Assembly: GCF_002099425.1 (NCBI RefSeq) | Contig: NW_018344185.1 | Coordinates: 3,239,001 to 3,303,000 of the forward strand | Origin: Phascolarctos cinereus | Lineage: Eukaryota > Chordata > Mammalia > Diprotodontia > Phascolarctidae | Length of the DNA: 64,000 nt | Direction of reading: 5' to 3' | Shown: positions 52,085-62,039 of the stretch, one piece after another | Layout: each line of letters begins with the position of its first letter | How positions within the stretch are numbered: position 1 is the stretch's first letter | Position numbers and translations under genes: made by a program | Notes under the pieces: generated by a model | Told to the model about the DNA's origin: nothing | The model's input: only the letters and a program-made list of their open reading frames with translations | Database searches by the model: none

Positions 52085-53310
52085 TAGAACAAGTCCAATA
52101 CCTCTTCCATATAACTGACCTTCAAATACTTGAAGCAACTATAATGTCTTCTTTGAATCTTTTCTTTTTCAGGCCAACTCCTTAACTTCTTCAATTGATC
52201 CTTATATGACATGAACTTGGGATCCTTCATCTTTCTAGTTGTCATAGGCTCTGGCCTATCAATGGTCATTCTAAACTGTGGTGCCTATAATTGAACATAA
52301 TATTACAATTGTGGTTCACGAAGACAGAGTAAATGGGACCATCACCTCATGCTTCTTGGAAATCTATACCAACTGAAGATCTCAGAAGCTCTTTTGTCTA
52401 CTTCATCCTTCTACTGACTCATATTAAGCTTGTAGTCCACTAAAAACCCCAGATCTTTCTCAGATGAATTGTTGTATAAACATATGTCTTCCATCTTGGA
52501 CTTGTGAAGTTGAATGTTTTGAACCCAAGTATAACACTTTACTTATCCTTATTGAATTTTGTCTTATGTTCTAGGTTACTAGGATATTTCTGGATCCTGA
52601 CTCTCATCCAATCAATCAATCTACCAATAAACATGTATTAAGTGCTTACTATATGCCAGCCACTGTGCTAAACTCTGGCAATACAAAAAGAGGCAAAAGA
52701 CAGTTTCTGACCTCAAGCAGTTCACAGTTCAATGGGAGAGACAACAAGCAAACAAACATATACAAATGAACTCTATAAAGAATAAATAGAGAAGGGTGCT
52801 GGAATTAAGAGGGGTTGGGAAAGGCTTCCTGGAGAAGATGGGATTTTAGTTGGGGCTTGAAGGAAGCCACAGAAGCCAGGGAAGCATCCAGTGTGTTTGC
52901 TATTCTTTCCAGCTTTGTGTAATCTACAAATCGGATAAACATGTCTTCTATTTCTTTGTCTGCATCACTGACAAAAAACATTAACCGTCAGATCTCTGAG
53001 CACTTTACTGGAGACCTCCAAACAACTTGACACTGAACCATTAGTGATGACTTTTTGAGTCATTTCAACCAATTTCGAATCCGTCTAATTATTTTTGTCT
53101 AATCTATATTTCTCCATATTTTCTGTAAGAACCACGTAAGAGACTTTAACCAAAACTTTGCTAAAATCTAGTTAAACTATCAACAAAGTCATCTCAATTT
53201 ACTAGTTTAGTAATCTTGTTTAAAAAAAAAGGTACTAATACAATAATAGTCTGGTGTGACTTGTCCTTGATGAAGCTATGCTAGCTCTTTGTAAACGTTA
53301 CTTTCTTCTC
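52085..53310 (-). mobile_element. L3/CR1 LINE split by an L2 piece
   Basis: Antisense blocks in CR1/L3 order. Left: CTTCAAATACTTGAAGCAAC, CAATGGTCATTCTAAACTGTGG, AAACCCCAGATCTTTCTC, TTATCCTTATTGAATTTTGTC. Right: TTTGTGTAATCTACAAATCGG, CACTGACAAAAAACATTAACC, CACTTTACTGGAGACCTCC, AACTTGACACTGAACCATTAG, GTCCTTGATGAAGCTATGCTAGC. An L2 antisense piece sits at 52600-52895. Confidence 0.88.
52600..52895 (-). mobile_element. L2 3' fragment inside L3
   Basis: CATGTATTAAGTGCTTACTATATGCC, AATACAAAAAGAGGCAAAAGAC, CAAGCAGTTCACAGTTCAATGGG, GGGAAAGGCTTCCTGGAGAAG. Well preserved compared with the L3 around it, and flanked on both sides by L3 sequence in register. Confidence 0.85.
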
Positions 53311-53317
53311 CATCTGC

Positions 53318-53410
53318 CACATAGCTGATTAATGGCAGAACCAGGGTTGGAATTTGATCTTTGGACTCCTAATGCAGCATTGTAGACTCCTTGTCTAGTG
53401 TTTTCTCCTC
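53318..53410 (-). mobile_element. MIR/CORE-SINE head fragment
   Basis: CACATAGCTGATTAATGGCAGAACCAGGG, TTGGACTCCTAATGCAGC, TAGACTCCTTG, antisense. Confidence 0.75.
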
Positions 53411-53499
53411 AAGACCATGTGGATTTAGGGTATTTGTCTATCTGCTGGCTGCCTAGGATAAGTCCTAGTTTGAATAGCTATGGAAATAGTATGTTAAGG

Positions 53500-53532
53500 T
53501 AAACAAACAAACAAACAAACAAACAAACAAAA
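53500..53532. repeat. (AAAC)n microsatellite
   Basis: About eight AAAC units. Confidence 0.97.
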
Positions 53533-53689
53533 AACCTCCAAAAAACCCGCCAGGGATTTTTCCTGGAACCAGACCATATTTTTACGGTCTCTTTTGATTA
53601 ACCAATGGGAAGGCAGATTAAGAAGTAGATGCTATGGTTGTAACTTTATAATGCTCATCTCTGAAAAGCTGGTGTCCCTTTTATATAAC

Positions 53690-54050
53690 TTTTAAAGACT
53701 TATTTCCCATCTTCCATGTTTTCTCTTTTGTTTATCTTTTGGTTAGATTTGTTTACCTCTCAGGCAAGAAGATTACTATCTCCCATTATTTTTGTGTTAC
53801 TATCATTATCTTTTTAAAAATTAGCTAACTTTTTTCTTACGAATTTAGATGTTATGCCATTTGGTGCTATGTTTGGTGATACTAATTCATTGCCTAGGGT
53901 TCTTTTAAAAATAGTATAACTATCCTTTTATCTCTGGCGATAGTGAGAGATCTTATCTTTTGCTTTGTGTGATAGAATGATTGTAATTCCTGCTTTTCTG
54001 GATTCACCTGAGTCTGGAACACAACTTTTCCTATTTTAAATACGCTTTAT
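53690..54050 (-). mobile_element. L1 ORF2 endonuclease-region fragment
   Basis: Antisense L1 ORF2 5' part: CTATCTCCCATTATTTTTGTGTTACTATC, AATTTAGATGTTATGCCATTTGGTGC, GATTGTAATTCCTGCTTTTC. Internal fragment of an old L1, without either end. Confidence 0.78.
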
Positions 54051-54059
54051 GATTCTGGA

Positions 54060-54540
54060 GTAGGAACTCAAGGTCAGAAATGCTTGGTAAGAACTCCATT
54101 TTAGCTTCTTGTCTTGTGGTGACTTGACAATAATGATAGAGCAACTTCTCAAGTTTTGAAGTGGCAAGAGACAACCTTTTCTTTTCAAGAGGACAGAGAA
54201 TACAACTCCCTTTCCTGATTCTGCTGTTATTCCTGGAATTTCCTCTCCTTTCTCTGGTAGTCATGGATTATAGTAAGGAGGGGCTTAAAAAACCCCACTT
54301 ATAAACATTGTAGAATTTCTTTCCAGCAAATTCTTCTCTCGTCACTAAACAGTCTCCCTTCTCTCAGATAGACTTAAAGGCACGCTTGTTAAATGGAAAT
54401 TCCCCTTTCCTCTTAGAGGAAAGAAAGTGGCAGCTTCCAAACCTTTAATGACATACAAATCTCCCCCCCCCAAGATGAATGGCTGTTCACAGTTCTATTT
54501 AACATGTTAATCCAATAAGGAATATCCAGACATGTGGGAA
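54060..54540. other. Unclassified sequence
   Basis: No repeat or exon recognised. Confidence 0.45.
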
Positions 54541-54544
54541 TAAT

Positions 54545-54800
54545 TCAGTTTTAAGTCTAGTTCCCTCTGTGACCTTGAGCAAACCAGTTCTTTCTCTGTA
54601 CATCACCTTTCCTCAAATGGAGATAATGTCTATCTGTCTTCACAGCAGTGTGTCAAATAGGGTATTAACTCTGGTTTCAGAAGGTTCATATCTTAGCTAT
54701 GGCACTTACTACCTGTGTGACCCTAAGTAAGTGACTTAAAGTTTCCCAATCTATAAAAGAAAGATTTTGCCCAGATGTCCTCTAAAGTCCCTTGAAGGGA
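54545..54800 (+). mobile_element. Two CORE-SINEs in tandem
   Basis: First: CTGTGACCTTGAGCAAACC, CCTCAAATGGAGATAATG. Second from about 54658: CATATCTTAGCTATGGCACTTACTACC, GTGTGACCCTAAGTAAGTGAC, CCTCTAAAGTCCC. Confidence 0.78.
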
Positions 54801-55097
54801 CATTCTCTTTTTAGAAGAAAGAAGTCAAGTGCCCATCATTTATGGTTTCTTTTATTTTTTCCATCACCAAAGGCAGCTCTCTATTATAAATCTTGGTATA
54901 TTATTGGGCTGATTTCCCAACACTTTGCCAGATTTGTTGATGCAATATAATTCTGTTGCAAAAGTTATTTGAACATGGCAAAGTTATCACAACATAAATT
55001 TCAGAGAAGGTGAATAGAAAAAACCTTCAGAACATGTAGATTTTGAATTTTGTCCTTTTAAAATCTGTTTTAGCTTTATATCTATGTTCCTATGATT

Positions 55098-55290
55098 GCT
55101 AAGGAAGCAGCATGGGGTAGTGAAAAGAGTTCTGGATTAGAGTTAGAGTACCAGAGATTGAACCTTGGATATGTTACTTATTATCTGTGTGATCTTACAT
55201 AAGTCACTTACCACTCTGGGCCTCAAGGAGTGGGAGGAAAAGAAGTCTAGGACTAGATGATCTCTAAGGTTTCTTTTAACTTCAAAATCA
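55098..55290 (+). mobile_element. CORE-SINE (MIR-like)
   Basis: GCAGCATGGGGTAGTGAAAAGAG, ATTATCTGTGTGATCTTACATAAGTCAC, GGACTAGATGATCTCTAAGG. Confidence 0.85.
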
Positions 55291-55633
55291 TTTGGTAAGT
55301 CAGATGATAGATATAAAATCAAAAGTAAAAAAATTATAAATATTGTTAAATTTTCTCATCAAAGTATTAAATAATTAAAGTAGCACCTTCTCTCTGTATG
55401 CATATATAAACACACACAGAGTAAGAATATGTCATAAGGCCTTCTCACCCTATGTTATATTTGCAAAAAAACATTTCTGGTACAGTAGTGCTCCCCTTCC
55501 TTTAACACATTTTCATCTTTTCCAATATTTTTTTTAACTTCTGTAGATGTAACTATGAAGTCCAAGGCCAACCTCAAGCCAATTAAGATGAGGTTTGCAT
55601 CCATGCTAACTGAGCATGGCGAATTGGATCTTT

Positions 55634-55707
55634 GGCTGATTAACTCAATGGGTTAGATGCCAATGCTAATGAGGCCAAAGCCATGGGTTCATTCCCTCTG
55701 TGAGCCA
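55634..55707 (+). pseudogene. tRNA-Ile(AAT)-like pseudogene
   Basis: 74 nt that align end to end with nuclear tRNA-Ile-AAT as I recall it, at 49 of 74 positions by my count. The A-box region is TTAACTCAATGGGTTAGA, the anticodon loop CTAATGA carries AAT, and the B box is GGGTTCATTCC. The acceptor stem GGCTGAT pairs with GTGAGCC apart from one mismatch, but the anticodon and D stems are broken, so it cannot be a working tRNA. No SINE body follows. A diverged tRNA-headed repeat is the alternative. Confidence 0.55.
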
Positions 55708-55814
55708 GTTATCTTTTCTCTGTTCCATTTTCACAGACCCCCTAATTCCAGTTAGTTATTATACAAACATGTGCCCTTCATCCCAAGGAGGCTGGGTTGA
55801 AAAAAAGTGATTGA

Positions 55815-55985
55815 TTTGATGCAGCATATTTTAACAGAAAGAGCTCTGGAACTCATCAAGTCAGGACTTGAGTTCAAATCTTTATGCTTCCACTTACAGC
55901 TGTTAAATCAAATCCCTTCTCTAAGCCAATTTGCTCATCTGAAAAAGGAAGGGCTTCAACTTGAGATCTCCTAAAACTTTAATAT
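55815..55985 (+). mobile_element. CORE-SINE (MIR-like)
   Basis: AACAGAAAGAGCTCTGGAAC, ACTTGAGTTCAAATC, CTCATCTGAAAAAGGAAGGGC. Confidence 0.8.
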
Positions 55986-55989
55986 TATA

Positions 55990-57360
55990 TAATTTATGAA
56001 TTCATTCTCAGCTGCCGAATATAGAATTCAATACCTGCTTTCTTTCAGTAGTGGGTCAATAGCCTATGTTGTCACAATGGGTCAATGGTCTGCATTGTCA
56101 TATATGAAGGACAACATCTGTGTGTGCCAGATTAGTTTGACGATGAAACAAAAAGATGCTTCTCCCTTTCTTTAGATGCCTTATCTCCCAACTTCCTTTA
56201 TTCTGTGACCTAACCAAAAATTTTCTTCCCTGATGATTGCTGGAAATTGCATTCTTCTGGTCTGTTGCTGGCTGAACACCAATATAGAATGCTACATTTT
56301 ACAGCTCCAGTGACTTAACTGAAAGTTTGACCCTGCTCCGCTGGTCATTTCACTTCGGAGAACAGACTTTGAAAAGCTTCCTTCTGTGTAATAGCATCAA
56401 CACATTCCAAGGGTTTCTGCAACTTTAAAGGGAATGAGTTTGTAAACATAAAATTATATGAATTTCAAAGTGTGGAGGGAGGTTCTGAAATTATCATTAA
56501 CAGCATTGTTCATTTCTTCTCCTTAATAAAACCCGAAGCAGTAACATCAGGAAAAAAATAACAGCCCAATCTTTGTGTTTTGTAATGAATAATAAAGTAT
56601 TTTAGCCTCTTTAGGGACTTAACACCACGTTAATCCTTTAATCCCTAGAAAAACCAATTTTGTTGACATGAAAAGGGGATATTTAACTTCATCCAATTAA
56701 TTTTCTACCTTGGAGATACCATGATTATGAAGATTAGATTCAATAGATTCATTAGCACTACCTTATTGTATACAAAGTGATAGCTTTGCTACTAGATAAT
56801 AGTATCAGAAAATAAATTTTAATATCACAATTCTGCCAAATTTTATCCATTTTGAAATGCTAAGACTTTGAAGTCTGCCCATCCCTGAAACTGTTGCTTC
56901 CACTTAAATTTCCACATCTGTAACTGTTCAGCTACCATAAGGCCATTAACTGAGTAACTTCTCTAGCATTCCAACAATACAAAATCTCTTTCTACTTGAA
57001 CTCCAAATTAGAACTGGTCTTGAACAAAGTCAGAACCTCTGACTAAAGAAATATTCCTAACAGTTAAAAGTTAGTAAAGTGTGAACTCAGTTTTAATTTA
57101 CAAAGGGGAAAAACATTCAAATCATCTTCAGAACAATGGGTGAAAATAAGAGATGGAAAATAAATGACAGATATTTTGCAGTTGTTTTTTCCCTTACAGG
57201 CTTAAAAAAATGCAGACATACGGAGGTTTTCTCAAAAACTTGTTTTAGGGTTGAATTTACAAGGACAATAAATAAAAAGAAATATGAATAATAGCAGGGC
57301 CTCAGATGCTCAAATATTACATTTCAGCCTGAGGTTCCATTTCTAAAGGACATAGGAAAT
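55990..57360. other. Repeat-poor unique block
   Basis: About 1.4 kb without identifiable repeats, AT-rich, with TAAT-rich stretches near 56570-56730. Candidate conserved non-coding DNA; no exon recognised. Confidence 0.5.
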
Positions 57361-57364
57361 GTTG

Positions 57365-57500
57365 TAGATCAGGGCATTTTAGAGCTGGGAGGAAGCATAG
57401 AAATAATCTTGTCCACCCCCTCATTTTATAGATGGATAGACTGAGGCACTGAGAAATGAAATCACACATCCAACCAAGGTCACATTGATTGCAAGTTTCA
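57365..57500 (-). mobile_element. CORE-SINE (MIR-like)
   Basis: TTTTAGAGCTGGGAGGAAGC, CCCTCATTTTATAGATGG, AACCAAGGTCACATTG, antisense. Confidence 0.78.
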
Positions 57501-57504
57501 CAAT

Positions 57505-58390
57505 ATGGATCCTGACTTCAAATTCAATGCATTTTTATTACATAATATGTTCCCCTCTATCAAAATGCCCTCTCCCTTATTCCACGGGCCATTTTCAAGT
57601 GTCATTGTGACACACAAGTTGAGTACACTGGTGGAATTTTCACTGCATGAAGGGTCTTCTCCTGGCTGCTCTTGGTGGGGATACCAGAGAAATAGATGTT
57701 GTGCCCCCACCTCTCCTGGGAAATTAACAACTGAATTGAAAAATAGAATATATATCTAACGTGAAAGGAGACAAGACTTCATGTAGAACATTATATCCAT
57801 CAAGGAGAGGGGATTAGCCACTTCCTGCTGACAGTATCATAACTAGCAATTTTGGTTCCTGAGGCAATTTGGGTGGGGGTTGAGGAATCCTGGGATCCCA
57901 AAGTGGGTCCACAGAGAGCTTGGAGGAGCAATCCAGAATCTGTCATCTTGTAGCTTCCTATTTTAGCTACTAAAATTTTACCTCACTAAATAATTGCAAA
58001 GCTCAGTTTTTACCCATGTTTCAGGGGTTCTAGTGTTTTCAGTGCCCCCTAGATTTCAATGCTAAGCAAAATTCCAGTCCCCCCCCCCAGTTTTAACTCT
58101 TCCTCCTGAGCTTCAGTGACTTTGTTAATCAGTCAGAGGAGAGTGCAAGCTCCAGAATGATGCAACTCTACCGTCTAGCAAAAGGAACAAGCAGGTTCAG
58201 GTTACTATTCTGAAATCTGAAAGAGATGTTTGTAAAGGAAGTTGATATAGAAAATAAGTTAAATAGGGAATACCAAAGATCAGAGTAAAGAGGGACAGCA
58301 AAAACCTTATAGCGGAGTCTTACTCTTAGAATAGGGCAAGACTAGCCAGAGAGATCACATTGGGGAAAAGAGAAATGAAGGCGGGAGGAG
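57505..58390. other. Unclassified sequence
   Basis: About 0.9 kb with no repeat or gene recognised; open frames at 57498-57759 on both strands have no known motif. Confidence 0.45.
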
Positions 58391-58396
58391 AAGAAA

Positions 58397-58653
58397 AACA
58401 AACTTTTATTTAGCACCTACTATGTGCCAGGCACTATGCTAGGTGTTTTACAAATATCATCTCATTTGATCTTCACAACTTTTTGGGAGGTAGATGTTAT
58501 TGTTAGCCCAATTTGCAGTTGAGGAAACTGAGGTAGACAGAGATTAAGTGACTTACCCACGGCACGTAGCTAGCCTGTGTTCTGAGGACATATTTAAACT
58601 CAGGTGTACTTGACACAAGGACCAGAACTCTATTGCACCAACCTAGCTACCTC
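58397..58653 (-). mobile_element. MIR-type SINE, full length
   Basis: TTATTTAGCACCTACTATGTGCCAGGCAC, TACAAATATCATCTCATTTGATC, GTTGAGGAAACTGAGG, AAGTGACTTACCC, AACCTAGCTACC. Both ends recognisable. Confidence 0.9.
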
Positions 58654-58659
58654 ATAGCA

Positions 58660-58790
58660 GTATAGTAGAATAATTTCTTTTAGAGTTGGAAAGCCTCTTA
58701 GAACACTACTTGTCCAAGCCCTTTATTTTACTAATATGGATACCGAGATCCAGAAAGACATGGTCAGGTGGTCAGAACCCATACGTCCGA
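58660..58790 (-). mobile_element. CORE-SINE tail and core
   Basis: TTTAGAGTTGGAAAGCCTC, CTTGTCCAAGCCCTTTATTTTAC, antisense. Confidence 0.72.
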
Positions 58791-59103
58791 GCTCTCAGTT
58801 CTGTTCTCTTTTGCTGAGAGGCCTTCAGTTCATGGTTGGACCCTCAAGTATCTCCATCTCCTTCCACTCTTAATCCTGTTTCACGGCTTCACTGCTTGCT
58901 GCCCACTAGTGTCTCCAAAGGGATGTGTGTGTGTGTGAAGATATTATCAAAATGCAAATTTATCCTAGGAGAAATGAGAGACAATAAAAAAAAACAGAGC
59001 AGGATGGAGTTAGTCAATGAGGAAAGAATCCTGGAAGAGGAGAGTCCAGCTAAGTCTGACAGGAAGCAAGGGACACAAATTGGAGGAAAAAAATAAACAG
59101 CTC

Positions 59104-59352
59104 AGGTAGTATACTAGAAAGTGTCAGACCTGGAGTCAAGAGACCTCGGTTCAAACCCCTCCCCCCTGCTCCCTCTCCTCCCCCTGACCCCCCATGCTAG
59201 TATTGGGACCTTGAACAGCCATTCACTTCACTTATTTGAGTTCATTTTCCTCATCTGTAAAATTCAGACAATGATACTTGCATCACCTACCTCACAGGAT
59301 TATTGTGGGGGAAATGCCTGATAAACTTAAAACACCGTATAAATGGGGGCCT
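59104..59352 (+). mobile_element. MIR-type SINE
   Basis: CTGGAGTCAAGAGACCTCGGTTCAAACCCC, TTCCTCATCTGTAAAATTCAG, CTCACAGGATTATTGTGGGG, ACACCGTATAAATG. A C-rich expansion lies after the B box. Confidence 0.83.
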
Positions 59353-59359
59353 TTGATTT

Positions 59360-59660
59360 TGTGTGCAAACACCTGGAGATGGGAATGAGCAAGGTGCCTG
59401 TGAAAGAATAGAATGCTGATTAGTTTGGCTGGAGTAGAGGCCTCCAACCTAGGGTCAGGTTAGTTGATAGAACATCTCAGATGTCTAGCCAAAAAATTTA
59501 GATTTGATATGACAAGCAATAGAGGAATGCCATGATAAAAATGGTGCTGGAGGAAAATTGCTCTGGCTGCTGAGTGCAGAATGGATTGGAATGGAAGATA
59601 TTGAAGGCTCAGAGCCAGCAGGGAGGCCCACAGATTGCTCAGCAATGTATTAGCTCAAAA
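59360..59660 (-). mobile_element. L2 fragment, 3' UTR
   Basis: GTGCAAACACCTGGAGATGGG, TAGTTTGGCTGGAGTAGAGG, AATTGCTCTGGCTGCTGAG, antisense L2 order. Confidence 0.82.
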
Positions 59661-59799
59661 GGATATATTTCCACTAAAAAAGTGACCTAACTTTGAAGTT
59701 CAATGATATATAATATGAGTTTGATAAAAGTAATGCAGTTGCTTGGGCTTCTTGCGAACAGAAAGAAAGTTAACTGAGGAAGGGAAGGGAGAGAGTAAG

Positions 59800-60052
59800 C
59801 CTTAATAGAGTGCCTACTATGTGACAGGCACTGTGCTAAGCACTTTTTACAAATATTTTCTCATTTGATCCTCAAAACAACCCTGGGAAGTAGGTGCCAT
59901 TATTATCCTCATTTTATAATTGAAGAAATTGAGATAGAGATTAAACAACTTTCCTAGGGTGTACAGCTAGAAAGCATCTGAGGATGGGTGTGAACTCAGG
60001 TCTTCCTGACCCTAGGCCCAGTGTCCTATTCATTGTACTACCAGCTACTTCT
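59800..60052 (-). mobile_element. MIR-type SINE, full length
   Basis: GAGTGCCTACTATGTGACAGGCACTGTGC, TACAAATATTTTCTCATTTGATCC, CATTATTATCCTCATTTTA, AACTCAGGTCTTCC, TACCAGCTAC. Confidence 0.9.
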
Positions 60053-60331
60053 AACTGAGGAAATAGAAATCTTTTCAGAAATGATAGGATGGATCATTGG
60101 CCTGGTTGAAATACTTGTAGGAACGTCCAAGCAGTTTCCCCTCAGCCCTATCCATTTTTTTTTCTTGCCTGAAGAGGTAGAGGTAGGTTAGGCCTGCTAA
60201 AGTAGGGGCAACAATTGGAGAGGGAATGAGGTTGGGGACTATTAGCTTAGGTTTCTGTGAACTCTGCTGTGCCACTAACTTCAGTGGCTCCCTGTTACCA
60301 GAAGACAATCCAATCCAATGTAATGAATACT

Positions 60332-60341
60332 TTTAAAGAAG
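60332..60341 (+). repeat. Target-site duplication of Mar1 SINE, left copy
   Basis: TTTTAAAGAA, repeated at 60565-60574. Confidence 0.75.
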
Positions 60342-60564
60342 GCGGCAGCTCAATGGATAGAGACTGGAGTTAGGAAGATATGAGTTCAAATGTGGTCTCA
60401 GATTTTTATTAGCTGTGTGACTGTGGGCAAGTTACTTCACTTCTGTTTGCCTTAATCTGCTAAAGAAGGAAATGGCAAACCACTACAGTATCTTTGTCAA
60501 GAAAACCCCATGGACAGTATGGTCTACAGGGTCATGAAGTGTCAGACGTGACTGAACAACAAAT
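60342..60564 (+). mobile_element. Mar1-type SINE, complete
   Basis: GGCGGCAGCTCAATGGATAGAG, TGAGTTCAAATG, TTAGCTGTGTGACTGTGGGCAAG, GGAAATGGCAAACCACTAC, GTGACTGAACAACAAA: head, CORE and RTE-like tail in sense order. Confidence 0.93.
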
Positions 60565-60574
60565 TTTTAAAGAA
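60565..60574 (+). repeat. Target-site duplication of Mar1 SINE, right copy
   Basis: TTTTAAAGAA, exact partner of 60332-60341. Confidence 0.75.
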
Positions 60575-60619
60575 TAATATATAGGCAAGACACAATTCTA
60601 GGCAGACACAAAAGATAGC

Positions 60620-60740
60620 TGTGGGGATTGGAGGTGATTTCATTAGTATAGGAAACTTCCAGGTCTGGATACTCCTACCAGTGCAGGTCAGCACATTCTC
60701 TGCCATTTATAGTGTTATAGATCTTCTAAGACTGGAATCT
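60620..60740 (-). mobile_element. CORE-SINE 3' tail
   Basis: GAGGTGATTTCATTAGTATAGGAAAC, CTCCTACCAGTGCAGGTCAGC, antisense of the same tail type found at 26497-26580. Confidence 0.78.
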
Positions 60741-60769
60741 ATCGTAAAGTGGAATGAAAGGCCTATTTT

Positions 60770-60895
60770 GTGAGAAATCAGTCATTGGAAATCTTCAAGT
60801 GGAATCCAGATAACAATTTGTCTGCATGAGACAGCAGGTTGGACTAGGTGATCTCTCATATTTCTTCCAGCTATAAGTTCCAATGATTCTGTGCC
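60770..60895 (+). mobile_element. L3/CR1 3' terminus
   Basis: AGAAATCAGTCATTGGAAATCTTCAAG, GCAGGTTGGACTAGGTGATCTC, AATGATTCTGTG. Confidence 0.82.
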
Positions 60896-60929
60896 AAAGA
60901 TATGGTAAAGAACAATTTTAGGGTGAGCT

Positions 60930-61128
60930 AGGACAATAAGTTTAGAGTTGGAAGGTATCTTAGAAGACTTGGAGTCCCGACCCCCTCACTTCACAGATGA
61001 GGAAACTGAGGCACAGATGGGTCAAAGGGTTTGCCTGGTGTCATGCAGCTATGTGTCTGAAACGGTATTTGAACTCAGGACTTCCTTAGTTTAAGTCCTG
61101 TACCCTATCTACTATGTCATCTTGCCAT
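60930..61128 (-). mobile_element. CORE-SINE (MIR-like), full length
   Basis: TTTAGAGTTGGAAGGTATC, AGATGAGGAAACTGAGGC, ATTTGAACTCAGGAC, CTATCTACTATG, antisense. Confidence 0.88.
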
Positions 61129-61384
61129 TCCACCCTTCTTGCTCTCCCCGTAATTTGTTACTACCACCAACAGCTTGTAAGATTGAATTTGATCTATTTC
61201 CTTTCTACTTTCACAATAGTGGGTGTTTTTGTTTTTGTTTTTGTCTTTCTCCTCTCATGAATCACTCTCAGCATTGCAGAACAGAAGTTGGCAACTGGGA
61301 GGTTGCTGATTTCTGAACAAGAGCCTGGTCTCAAATCAGCTGTGCTCACAGCCTGCGGCTCTTTGCCAGAATCCAAGTCAAACC

Positions 61385-61640
61385 AAAAAGTATTTACCGA
61401 TTATATACTATTGAGTTCAACACTGTGCTAGGTGGGCAGATAAGAAAAGGAACTAGACCTGTGATTTCATTGCCGTTGGAAACTCCTGAGTAAGGAAGCT
61501 CCTTCTACCAATGCAGGAATTACCTTCACTGTGCTTTTATTCTTACTCGTCCAGGGTCACAGAGCCAGCAGGTGTCAGAGGCTGGACTTCAATCTGAGTC
61601 TTCTTGGAACTCAGACCAGATCCCTATCTATTATGCCACA
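61385..61640 (-). mobile_element. L2-end trace followed by CORE-SINE
   Basis: L2 trace 61385-61455 (GTATTTACCGATTATATACTATTGAG). SINE 61460-61640: GTGATTTCATTGCCGTTGG, CTTCTACCAATGCAGG, GTCACAGAGCCAGCAGG, CTATCTATTATGCC, antisense. Confidence 0.75.
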
Positions 61641-61784
61641 GGTGGAACAAGAGACATATATGTTCTCTGCCTTTGAGCACTTAGAGATCAGCTCAAAAGA
61701 CAAGATTTATACATTTCATGTGAACTAGAAAATCCTGCAGGGCAAGATAGAGTTAAGTGTTCAGCTGTGTGATACTGGGCACAG

Positions 61785-61990
61785 GCAATGCAGGCGCTCA
61801 GAGAAAGGAGAGATCAACATCGACTGAGATACCTAGGTAAGGCTTCATGAAAAAAGGTGGGGACAGGAGTGTTGAAGGATGAATAGAATTTGGATGAGAA
61901 ATGGGGGTAGGCATAGGGAATTCCTTCTGAAGGTGCTCTCCTGACCTGAACACAATGCCAGATGATGGCTTTGAAGGAAGCTTTGCATTG
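61785..61990 (-). mobile_element. L2 fragment, 3' UTR
   Basis: ACCTAGGTAAGGCTTCATG, GGCATAGGGAATTCC, antisense L2, weakly preserved. Confidence 0.6.
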
Positions 61991-62039
61991 TATAGCCTTA
62001 ATAATTTACAGATTAAATCTCCTTCAATAGGCACTCATA

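Noticed and set aside
10926-61128. Repeated AGTCACACAGCTAG-like motifs that might suggest a CRISPR-like or regulated array
   Set aside because: They are the CORE region of dispersed SINEs, irregularly spaced and in both orientations.
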